Positions 10,892-19,626 of a stretch of DNA of 64,000 nt are shown here, piece after piece. Location of the stretch: assembly GCA_947585865.1 (NCBI GenBank), contig CANPXH010000005.1, forward strand, positions 51,615 to 115,614, written 5' to 3'. The notes beneath the pieces were generated by a model. The model worked only from the letters and a program-made list of their open reading frames with translations, searched no databases and was not told the origin of the DNA. Position 1 is the stretch's first letter. The number at the start of each line of letters is the position of its first letter. The stretch is from an uncultured Clostridia bacterium. Lineage in GTDB: Bacteria > Bacillota > Clostridia > Lachnospirales > CAG-274. Made by a program: the position numbers and the translations under genes.

Positions 10892-11460
10892 ATCTGTTCC
10901 TCTCTCATCTTTTCTATAAGCCCTTGATCCAGCATCTTCACATATGTACCTTTCATACCGCCTGAATGGAGCTTTATAAGTCCAGTGCATTCAAGCTTAT
11001 GCAGGCCGTTTACTATGACCGAACGGGTCACTCCCGTTTCAGCGGAGATCTTGCTTATATTTACAACGGACTTATCTCCAAGGGAAAGAAGAGCGGCTCT
11101 TACGCCCCTGTACTCTCCCTCGGACAATCCCTTTACGGCGTTATCCGTAAGCTCGTTCCACATATGGGAATATGTGTTGAGCCTTTGTATATCCATTTTA
11201 AAGTAAATGATAACGGCAGCGGCACGTATATATCTGTAGTTTTCATTAACAGCCTTGTCGCTCATATACATAGAACCGAGGCGGCCCAATGATATGCAGT
11301 TTTGATATTTTGAATTTCCGTAAAGAAATTCACCCTTCCAGTTTGTAAGCGAAATGTGGGAACCCAATTCCACTTCCATTTCGGAAAGAAAGCTGTCGTA
11401 AAAATCACTGCTTGTCAGTGCAATACTTATGAGCCTGTCTATCCTGTCGCTGTAATCCAT
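10879..11460 (-). CDS. codY: CodY-like transcriptional regulator with short N-terminal domain
   Basis: C-terminal winged-helix VNISKISAETGVTRSVIVNGLHKLECTGLIKLHSGGMKGTYVKML matches the CodY HTH; gene lies beside topA/dprA as in Bacillus. Confidence 0.8.
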   Translation of the reverse strand: MDYSDRIDRLISIALTSSDFYDSFLSEMEVELGSHISLTNWKGEFLYGNSKYQNCISLGRLGSMYMSDKAVNENYRYIRAAAVIIYFKMDIQRLNTYSHMWNELTDNAVKGLSEGEYRGVRAALLSLGDKSVVNISKISAETGVTRSVIVNGLHKLECTGLIKLHSGGMKGTYVKMLDQGLIEKMREEQIWGK

Positions 11461-11472
11461 GATCCTAAACCC

Positions 11473-13551
11473 CTACTGTGCTTTTTTAGATTCCTTTTTG
11501 TAATTGCATTCGGTGTTGCTGCACACAACAGCGGCATTTTTTCCTCCCTTTTCCACAAGAGGTTTGCCGCACACAGGACATTTTTCTCCTGTAGGCTTGT
11601 TCCAAAGCATAAGAGAGCAGTCGGGATTGTTTTCACAGCCGTAATATCTTCTGCCCTTTTTTGTTTTCTTTACATAAACCTTGCCTCCGCACAGCGGACA
11701 CTTTACGCCTGCGTCTTCAAAAAGCGGCTTTGTGTTCCTGCATTCCGGAAAGCCCGGGCAGGCAAGAAACTTACCGTATCTGCCGTATTTAACGACCATT
11801 TTCCTGCCGCATTCCTCACAAACCACATCGGTCTCTTCATCTTTTATTTCCACATTCTTTACCTTGTCCTCAGCCTCCTTGAGAAGCTCCTCGAACACGG
11901 GATAGAAATTCCTCAATATCTCCTTCCACTCCATCTTTCCTTCTTCCACTCTGTCAAGAGCAGTCTCCATATCGGCAGTAAATTCGGTATTTATAACATC
12001 GCCAAAGTTGTTCTTCACAATATCGTTCACTATCTCGCCCAGCTCTGTGGCATAAAATACCTTCTGTTCCTTTGTAACATAATTTCTCTGCTGTATTGTG
12101 GTAATGGTCGGAGCATAGGTAGACGGTCTTCCGACACCTATATCCTCAAGAGTTTTTATAAGCATAGCCTCGGTATATCTTGCAGGAGGCTGGGTAAAAT
12201 GCTGATCCGCCTTTATATCATTACACTCAAGCTGCTCGCCCTTTGATATTTCGGGCATTGCTCCCTCTTCGCTTTTTTCTTCATTCTTTTTATACACTGA
12301 AAGATAACCGTCAAATACAAGTACGGAGCCTGTCGCTCTGAATATATATTTGTCGGAAGAGATATCGGCAGCCAATGTGGTGTATACCGCAGGCGGCATC
12401 TGGCTTGCTATAAAGCGTTCCCATATAAGCTTATAGAGCCTGTACTGATCTCTGCTGAGACTGTCCTTGATCTTGTCGGGAGTCCTGAGAGAGGATGTGG
12501 GTCTTATGGCCTCATGGGCATCCTGCGCCCTGCTGTCCGTTTTATACTGCTTTCTCTCCTTTATATATTTTTCACCGTAATTATTGGAAATAAAGGCTCT
12601 TGCCTCTTCATATGCCTCATCCGCTATCCTTACGGAGTCGGTCCTGATATATGATACAAGACCTACAGTGCCTTCGCCCTTGATATCGATGCCCTCATAA
12701 AGCTGCTGAGCTATCCTCATAGTCTTTTGAGAAGCAAAGCCCAAAAGCTTTGAAGCTTCCTGCTGCATAGTGCTTGTTGTAAAAGGAGCGGGCGGATTTT
12801 TGGAACGGTTGCCCTTTTTCACAGACTTTACGCTAAAGCCTGCCTTTTTACAGGCAGTCGTTATTTTTTCCGCTTCATCGCCGCTTTTCAGCTCTATTTT
12901 TCCCTTGGCATCGCCGTGGAACCTGGCTGTAAATTTCTTGCCCTTGGCAGTATCCAGTTCCGCTTCTATGCTCCAGTATTCATTTGGTATAAAATCGGCT
13001 ATTTCCTTATCTCTGTCGCATATGAGCCTTAAGGCAACGGACTGGACTCTTCCCGCGCTAAGGCCCTTTTTTACCTTTTTCCAAAGAAGCGGACTTATCT
13101 TGTAGCCCACTATCCTGTCAAGAGTTCTTCTTGCCTGCTGTGCGTTTACAAGATCCATATCTATTTCCCTTGCTTCTTTTATGGATCGCTTTACCGCATT
13201 TTTTGTTATCTCGTTAAATGTTATTCTGTATGTCTTTTTGGGATCGAGCTTAAGCGCATATACAAGATGCCAGCTTATGGCCTCGCCTTCTCGGTCGGGG
13301 TCGGTCGCAAGATAGACCTTGTCCGCCGTCTTTACTTCCTTGCGCAGCTTTGCAAGAAGCTCGCCTTTTCCCCTTATGGTTATATATTTAGGCTCAAAGT
13401 CATTTTCAATGTTTATGCCCAATTCGCTTTTGGGCAGATCCCTTACATGACCTACAGACGCCTCTATCTTATAATTGGCTCCCAAAAATTTCTTTAATGT
13501 CTTTGCCTTAGCAGGTGATTCCACTATGACAAGATATTTTTTACCACTCAT
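11473..13551 (-). CDS. topA: DNA topoisomerase I
   Basis: MSGKKYLVIVESPAKAKTLKKFLG; VGRPSTYAPTITTIQQRNYV; C-terminal zinc fingers CEECGRKMVVKYGRYGKFLACPGFPEC. Confidence 0.97.
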   Translation of the reverse strand: MSGKKYLVIVESPAKAKTLKKFLGANYKIEASVGHVRDLPKSELGINIENDFEPKYITIRGKGELLAKLRKEVKTADKVYLATDPDREGEAISWHLVYALKLDPKKTYRITFNEITKNAVKRSIKEAREIDMDLVNAQQARRTLDRIVGYKISPLLWKKVKKGLSAGRVQSVALRLICDRDKEIADFIPNEYWSIEAELDTAKGKKFTARFHGDAKGKIELKSGDEAEKITTACKKAGFSVKSVKKGNRSKNPPAPFTTSTMQQEASKLLGFASQKTMRIAQQLYEGIDIKGEGTVGLVSYIRTDSVRIADEAYEEARAFISNNYGEKYIKERKQYKTDSRAQDAHEAIRPTSSLRTPDKIKDSLSRDQYRLYKLIWERFIASQMPPAVYTTLAADISSDKYIFRATGSVLVFDGYLSVYKKNEEKSEEGAMPEISKGEQLECNDIKADQHFTQPPARYTEAMLIKTLEDIGVGRPSTYAPTITTIQQRNYVTKEQKVFYATELGEIVNDIVKNNFGDVINTEFTADMETALDRVEEGKMEWKEILRNFYPVFEELLKEAEDKVKNVEIKDEETDVVCEECGRKMVVKYGRYGKFLACPGFPECRNTKPLFEDAGVKCPLCGGKVYVKKTKKGRRYYGCENNPDCSLMLWNKPTGEKCPVCGKPLVEKGGKNAAVVCSNTECNYKKESKKAQ

Positions 13552-13577
13552 TACAATTTCCCTCCAATTGACCTTGC

Positions 13578-14672
13578 CTATAAGCTGCGTGCAAATTTTT
13601 GCCCCGATAAATGGATTATGCATCCCTTTAGTTCAAGCAAAGTAAGTATGACCGAAAGCTCTTTTGCTTCCATGCCGGTCTTTGCAATTATCTCATCGGC
13701 AGTTATAGGTTCATAATCTATACAATCATATACTATTTTTTCATTTGGTGCAAGAGGTGAAATATCTTTTTCTATTTTTTTTAAAGATTTTTTATCGATC
13801 CTGACACCAATTTCCTCCAATATATCCTCCACGCAGGTATACATCCTGCATCCGTTTGCTATCAGCCTGTTACAGCCCTTGCTGAATCTGCTGGTAATAT
13901 TTCCCGGCACTGCCATTACGCTTCTTCCGTAGTCCAAAGCCTTGTTGGCCGTTATCAAAGAACCGCTTATCTCCGCCGCTTCCACAACTACAGTAACGGA
14001 GCTGAGAGCAGCTATGAGCCTGTTCCTGTAGGGAAAGTTGGCTGCCGCAGGTTTTTCGCCGAGAGAATATTCGCTTATGATGCAGCCATTATATTTTATT
14101 TCGTTGTAGAGATTTGTATTACTTACGGGATAACATATATCAACGCCGGAGCCAAGCACGGCAACGGTCTTGCCTCCGCCCTCGATACAGCCTCTGTGGG
14201 CAAGGGTATCCGTACCCATTGCCATACCGCTCACTACCACAATGCCGCTTTCTCCAAGCTCCTTGGCCATAGCATGACATACCGCAGCGCCGTAATCGGT
14301 GACTCTTCTTGAGCCTACTATGCTGACAAAGGGCGCCGCATCATCGGGATACTCTCCTATTATATAGACTCCGAGAGGCATATCATCCATCATGGTAAAG
14401 GGCAGCGGATAGCCTGATTCTCCCCGTATGTAAAAATCCGCCTCGCTCCTATAGAGCTTTTCAAGCTCCTTGTCCATATCGTATCTGTAGCGGCTCCTTA
14501 TAAGGAGCTCCAGCTCCTCTTTTGCCAGTATCTTGGCATCGGCTATGTCATAGCGATCCGCATTCCACAGTCCTTCGCAGGAGCCAAAGTATTCCATAAG
14601 AGCAATCCTGTTTTCTGATTTTATAGATATAAGTGAATTCAACCACATTATGTAATTCTTTTCGGTATACAT
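13578..14672 (-). CDS. dprA: DNA processing protein DprA
   Basis: VSIVGSRRVTDYG, VVSGMAMGTDTLAHRGCIEGGGKTVAVLGSGVDICYP. Confidence 0.95.
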   Translation of the reverse strand: MYTEKNYIMWLNSLISIKSENRIALMEYFGSCEGLWNADRYDIADAKILAKEELELLIRSRYRYDMDKELEKLYRSEADFYIRGESGYPLPFTMMDDMPLGVYIIGEYPDDAAPFVSIVGSRRVTDYGAAVCHAMAKELGESGIVVVSGMAMGTDTLAHRGCIEGGGKTVAVLGSGVDICYPVSNTNLYNEIKYNGCIISEYSLGEKPAAANFPYRNRLIAALSSVTVVVEAAEISGSLITANKALDYGRSVMAVPGNITSRFSKGCNRLIANGCRMYTCVEDILEEIGVRIDKKSLKKIEKDISPLAPNEKIVYDCIDYEPITADEIIAKTGMEAKELSVILTLLELKGCIIHLSGQKFARSL

Positions 14673-14682
14673 ATCATCCTCG

Positions 14683-16209
14683 TTAATGCAAAAGCTTTCT
14701 GTCCAAATTTCTAAGCTGTATTGCCTCGCTTATATGACTCACGTTTATATTTTCACTGCCGTCAAGATCCGCTATGGTCCTGGATATCTTCAAAAGCTTG
14801 TGATAGGCTCTTGCACTGAAATTAAGCGTGTCAAAGGCATTTTTGAGTATTGTCCTCTCCATATTTCCCAGCACACAGTATTTTTCTATCTGAGATGCGG
14901 AAAGCTGGGAATTGAAATATATATTTTCGTGTTTATATCTTTCCTGCTGTATTTTGTGAGCGGCTATCACTCTTTTTCTTATGTCGGCGGAATGCTCTTC
15001 TCTTCCTGTACTGCCCAGATCCTTATAGTCAACAGAGCCTGCTTCTACCTGTATATCTATCCTGTCAAGGAGAGGCCCGCTTATCTTGCCCATATATCTG
15101 TTTATTTTATTGGGCGTACAAGTACATTTATCGGAATATCCGTAATAGCCGCAAGGACACGGATTCATGCTGGCTACCATCATAAGATTTGCAGGGTATG
15201 TCATAGAACCGTTTACCCTTGATATATGAACTTCTCCGTCTTCAAGAGGCTGTCTCAGCTCCTCCAGCACATCTCTGTGGAATTCCGGTAGCTCGTCTAA
15301 GAACAACACGCCGTTATGGGCAAGACTCACCTCTCCCGGCTTGGGTATCCTGCCGCCGCCTACCATGGCAGAGCCTGATATCGTGTGATGCGGCGAACGA
15401 AACGGCCTTTTTGTAATAAGGGCATTTCTGTTCCTTATAAGCCCGGATACAGAATAAATTTTGGTTATCTCTATGCTTTCTTCAAAGGAAAGCTCAGGCA
15501 ATATCGTAGGTATCCTCTTTGCCATCATCGTCTTGCCCGAACCGGGAGGACCTATCATGAGTACATTGTGCATACCCGCTGCCGCTATTTCAAGGGCACG
15601 CTTTACATTCTCCTGACCCTTTACATCGGAAAAATCATTTATATGACCTTCCCGCCTTGAAAAAAGCTCATTTATATCTACAGTTACAAAGCCTGGGCTT
15701 GTCTCGTTATTTGCTATTTTTACAAGCTCATTGATATCACGGACCCCAACGACCTCTATATCGTCTACCAAAGCCGCTTCTTCACCGTTGGCAACGGGAA
15801 CATAGCAGCGCCTGAACCCTTTTTCTTTGGCAGTATATATCATAGGAAGAACGCCGTCTACCCCTCTTATGCTGCCGTCTAAGGAAAGCTCTCCTATCAA
15901 TACCGCATCGTCAAATGCATTGGGAGATACCGCCTTGGTACACACCAGCAAGCCCGCCGCCATAGGCAGATCGTAAGCGGGGCCCTCCTTTTTTGTATTT
16001 GCCGGAGCCAAATTTACAGTGATCCTCTTGACGGGAAATTCCAAGCCGGAATTTTTAATGGCTGTTCTTACCCTTTCTTTGGATTCTTTCACGGCACTGT
16101 CCGGCAAACCCACTATTTCAAAGGAGGGCATACCGTTGCATACATCTACCTCTGTTTCAACTATATATCCGTCTATACCGAAAAGTCCGCATGAATGTAT
16201 TTTAGACAA
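14683..16209 (-). CDS. YifB/ComM-family Mg-chelatase-like AAA ATPase
   Basis: MIGPPGSGKTMMAKRIPTILPELS Walker A; FLDELPEF; CPCGYYGYSDKCTC. Likely start near LLSKIHSCGLFGIDG. Confidence 0.93.
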   Translation of the reverse strand: MSKIHSCGLFGIDGYIVETEVDVCNGMPSFEIVGLPDSAVKESKERVRTAIKNSGLEFPVKRITVNLAPANTKKEGPAYDLPMAAGLLVCTKAVSPNAFDDAVLIGELSLDGSIRGVDGVLPMIYTAKEKGFRRCYVPVANGEEAALVDDIEVVGVRDINELVKIANNETSPGFVTVDINELFSRREGHINDFSDVKGQENVKRALEIAAAGMHNVLMIGPPGSGKTMMAKRIPTILPELSFEESIEITKIYSVSGLIRNRNALITKRPFRSPHHTISGSAMVGGGRIPKPGEVSLAHNGVLFLDELPEFHRDVLEELRQPLEDGEVHISRVNGSMTYPANLMMVASMNPCPCGYYGYSDKCTCTPNKINRYMGKISGPLLDRIDIQVEAGSVDYKDLGSTGREEHSADIRKRVIAAHKIQQERYKHENIYFNSQLSASQIEKYCVLGNMERTILKNAFDTLNFSARAYHKLLKISRTIADLDGSENINVSHISEAIQLRNLDRKLLH

Positions 16210-16319
16210 CAACCTGATCCCCTCCTTTTTTGTTTGATTGTAGCATTCTTTTTTTATATTTGCAAGATTTATTTTGCTTGTACCCATATTTGTCCGTATG
16301 GATAGGCTCGGCACTTATA

Positions 16320-18434
16320 TTATTTCACAAACTCAAAATCTATTGTCCTTGCCTCAAGGCTTACCCTTGTGAGCAGCACCTTCACTTTGTCTCCCACAGT
16401 ATATGTCTTATGGGAAACGATACCTATATATCTCATTCTTTCCTCGTCAAATTCATAGTTGTCATCGGTAATGTCTTTTACGGATACCATTCCTTCAACG
16501 GTATTGGGAAGCTCGACATATATGCCCCATGACGTGACACTCGATATTATGCCCTCAAATTCTTGTCCTACTCTGCTGTACATATATTCGGCGATCTTAT
16601 ACTTGTCGGCCTCCTTCTCCGCTTCCTCGGCACGTCTTTCGTTTTCGGAGCATAGCCTTGAGACCTCGGCAAGCATTTTGGCATAGTGCTCTGTCCTTTT
16701 TTCCGTAAGCCTTCCGTCTAAATACTCGCTTATTATCCTGTGTATCTGTAGGTCGGGATATCGTCTTATAGGCGATGTGAAATGGCAGTAATACCGAGCG
16801 GCAAGTCCGAAATGCTTGTCGCTCTTATCCGTGTATTTGGCCTGCTTCATACTTCTCAGAGTCATTTTGTTTATCAGCAGCTCTTCCGGGGTGTTTTCTA
16901 TACCTGCCAAAAGCTGACTGTAGCTTTTTGGATGTTTTGAATTGCCCTTTATAACATAGCCGAAAGCGCCTATAAATCTCTTGAGCCTTTCAAATTTTTC
17001 CTCATCGGGCTCTTCATGTATCCTATACACAAAGGGTATGTCCAGCCAATAGAAATGCTCGGCAACGGTCTCGTTGGCCGCCAGCATAAATTCCTCTATG
17101 ATGCTTGTGGCCACATTGCGCTCTCTCTTTATTATGTCTACAGGCTTTCCCTGCTCATCCGTTACTATCTTTGCCTCATCGCTTTTAAACTCTATGGCTC
17201 CCCTTTTGCTTCGCTTTTCTTTGAGTATGTTCCTCAGATCTTCCATTTCCTTGAACATAGGCACAAGATCACTGTATTCCTCAATATATTCGGAGTCCTT
17301 GTTTGTAAGTATATCGTATACGACATTGTAGCTCATACGCCTGTTTACATTTATCACAGCCTTTTTTATATCATGGGAGACTATATCTCCTTTTTTATCT
17401 ATCTCCATAATGCAGCACAGTGAAAGTCTGTCCTCGCCTTCATTAAGAGAGCATATGCCGTTTGAAAGCTTATGGGGAAGCATAGGTATCACTCTGTCCG
17501 TAAGATACACGCTCGTGCCTCTTTTGTATGCTTCCTTGTCAAGAGCGGAGCCCTCCTTCACATAGTGAGATACATCGGCGATGTATACTCCCAGTCTGTA
17601 ATTTCCGTTGTCAAGCTTTTCCACAGAAACGGCGTCATCCAGATCCTTTGCGTCCTCGCCGTCTATAGTCACCATAGTTACAGCTCTGAGGTCCTCTCTG
17701 CCGAATATCTCCTCCTCGGTCACAGTATCGGAGATATTTTTCGTTTCGCCGTATACCCTGTCGGGAAAATCCAAAGGCAGGTCGTATCGGTATATCACAG
17801 AGAGCATATCGACGCCGGGATCGTTCATATGGCCTATTATTTCCGTCACGACGCCCTCGGGGCTGCTGTTTTTATCTCCGGGCTTTGTTATTTTTACAAG
17901 CACCTTATGTCCTGTGACCGCACCCTTGCTCTTTCCCGCAGGTATAAATATATCATTAGCGATCTTGTTTTCGTCAGGCACAGCAAAGCCGTAGTTCTTC
18001 ACCTGTTCATATGTGGCCACGATGTGCTTCATGCCTCTTTCGAGGATCTTTACTATTTCGCCTTCGTACTTTTCCCTGTCTGTCAGTCTGAAAAGCACCT
18101 TGTCCTTGTGCAGCGCATCCTTTACAAAAGGTGCGGGTATAAATATTTCCTCTTCAAAGCCTTCCGCCGCCACAAAGCCGAAGCCTTTGGGATTGCCCTT
18201 GAATACGCCCTTGTACAAATTGTCTCTTGCAATATCGTTTATCTTGCCCTTTTGGGTTATTATAATATCGCCGCTTTGCGCAAGCTCGTCTATCATATTA
18301 TAAAACATATCCCTGTCCTGTGCGGGCACCTGCATAAACTCGGCTATGTGTTTGGCTCGCATAGGCTTATATTCCTTATCCTTTATAAAAGAAAGTATTT
18401 TTTCCTTTCTTTCATCATATAAATTATTTTCCAC
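16320..18434 (-). CDS. rnr: Ribonuclease R
   Basis: TIDGEDAKDLDDAVSVEKLDNGNYRLGVYIADVSHYV; FTSPIRRYPDLQIHRII; C-terminal S1 domain. Confidence 0.96.
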   Translation of the reverse strand: MENNLYDERKEKILSFIKDKEYKPMRAKHIAEFMQVPAQDRDMFYNMIDELAQSGDIIITQKGKINDIARDNLYKGVFKGNPKGFGFVAAEGFEEEIFIPAPFVKDALHKDKVLFRLTDREKYEGEIVKILERGMKHIVATYEQVKNYGFAVPDENKIANDIFIPAGKSKGAVTGHKVLVKITKPGDKNSSPEGVVTEIIGHMNDPGVDMLSVIYRYDLPLDFPDRVYGETKNISDTVTEEEIFGREDLRAVTMVTIDGEDAKDLDDAVSVEKLDNGNYRLGVYIADVSHYVKEGSALDKEAYKRGTSVYLTDRVIPMLPHKLSNGICSLNEGEDRLSLCCIMEIDKKGDIVSHDIKKAVINVNRRMSYNVVYDILTNKDSEYIEEYSDLVPMFKEMEDLRNILKEKRSKRGAIEFKSDEAKIVTDEQGKPVDIIKRERNVATSIIEEFMLAANETVAEHFYWLDIPFVYRIHEEPDEEKFERLKRFIGAFGYVIKGNSKHPKSYSQLLAGIENTPEELLINKMTLRSMKQAKYTDKSDKHFGLAARYYCHFTSPIRRYPDLQIHRIISEYLDGRLTEKRTEHYAKMLAEVSRLCSENERRAEEAEKEADKYKIAEYMYSRVGQEFEGIISSVTSWGIYVELPNTVEGMVSVKDITDDNYEFDEERMRYIGIVSHKTYTVGDKVKVLLTRVSLEARTIDFEFVK

Positions 18435-18540
18435 AATGATCCACCCCTATTTGTTTTTCAAGAAGGTATCGGTCAAGCTCCCGTACAGCAGGCCCACGGC
18501 TGCCGATCAGATGAGCGCAAGGCCTACCCGTCAAATTAAA

Positions 18541-18566
18541 ATAGGTTGCCGCAAACACGACAACCT
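18541..18566 (-). terminator. Hairpin after secG
   Basis: Minus strand AGGTTGTCGTGTTTGCGGCAACCT followed by ATTTTAATTT. Confidence 0.55.
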
Positions 18567-18573
18567 ACGTTGA

Positions 18574-18825
18574 TTATTTTACAAAGTTACTTACAAGAAT
18601 AAGAACTGCATATATAACGGCAACGATCTTGGTATATAACTCAAGCTTGCCTTCGTATGAATTCTTTTTATTTCTGTTCCAGTATGAAGAGTTCTGGCTT
18701 GCTGAGCCAAGACCCATAGAGCTTGTAAATCCTGCTGCCTGCTTCTTCTGTAAAAGAATAAGAGCAACAAGAGCAATACTGCATACAGCTATAAGTACAC
18801 ACAAAATTATAAACGGAACACTCAT
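18574..18825 (-). CDS. secG: Preprotein translocase SecG subunit
   Basis: Two TM helices; ALILLQKKQAAGFTSSMGLGSASQNSSYWNRNKKNSYEGKLELYTKIVAVIY; upstream of rnr. Confidence 0.9.
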   Translation of the reverse strand: MSVPFIILCVLIAVCSIALVALILLQKKQAAGFTSSMGLGSASQNSSYWNRNKKNSYEGKLELYTKIVAVIYAVLILVSNFVK

Positions 18826-18912
18826 ATATCCGAACCTCCTTAAATCTCAATCTACATAATAATAACACAACAAAATACAAATATCAAGTACTTTTTTCAT
18901 ATTTTGCCCGGA

Positions 18913-19626
18913 TCATGGATTTTTAACATCAAACTTGTAGCCTACGCCCCATATCGTCTTGATGCTCCATACATCGTCTTCCTTCATTTTTTCCCTGATC
19001 CTCTTTATATGAACATCCACAGTCCTTGTATCGCCTACAAATTCATAGCCCCATATCTTGTCCAAAAGCGTCTCTCTTGTAAACACCTGGTTGGGATGTG
19101 AAGCAAGGAAGCTCAAAAGCTCGAATTCCTTAGGCGGAAGTGACATTTCACGGTTATGATAGGTCACAAGATATGTGTTTTGATTTATTGACAGATTGGG
19201 ATAGACTATCTTCTTGATTTCAGGTTCCGTCTTGTTGTCATATCTTCTGAGCACGGCCTTTACCCTTGCCACAAGCTCCTTTGAATCAAAGGGCTTTACA
19301 ATATAATCGTCTGCGCCCATTTCAAGCCCCAAAACCTTGTCAAACACCTCGCCCTTGGCAGTCAGCATTATTATAGGTGTATTCGATATCTGTCTTATCT
19401 CCCTGCAAAGCTGATATCCGTCTTTGCCCGGAAGCATGATATCCAGCAGCACCATATGGGGAGCAAACTGCTTAAAGGCATCTATCACCTCATTGCCCGA
19501 ATAGATCTCTTGGGTCTCATAGCCATGCTTTTCCATATGGAGAGATATGAGCTCAGCAATATGCACATCGTCATCTACAATAAGAATTTTAACCTTATCC
19601 GTATCCATTATAAGCCCTCCGATCAC
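18913..19626 (-). CDS. OmpR/PhoB-family response regulator
   Basis: KILIVDDDVHIAELISLHME receiver; trans_reg_C KEFELLSFLASHPNQVFTRETLLDKIWGYEFVGDTRTVDVHIKRIREKM. Confidence 0.94.
   Translation of the reverse strand: MIGGLIMDTDKVKILIVDDDVHIAELISLHMEKHGYETQEIYSGNEVIDAFKQFAPHMVLLDIMLPGKDGYQLCREIRQISNTPIIMLTAKGEVFDKVLGLEMGADDYIVKPFDSKELVARVKAVLRRYDNKTEPEIKKIVYPNLSINQNTYLVTYHNREMSLPPKEFELLSFLASHPNQVFTRETLLDKIWGYEFVGDTRTVDVHIKRIREKMKEDDVWSIKTIWGVGYKFDVKNP

Noticed and set aside
18435-18540. tmRNA or other known ncRNA between secG and rnr
   Set aside because: The sequence has inverted segments but no tmRNA tag frame or tRNA-like ends that I can support.
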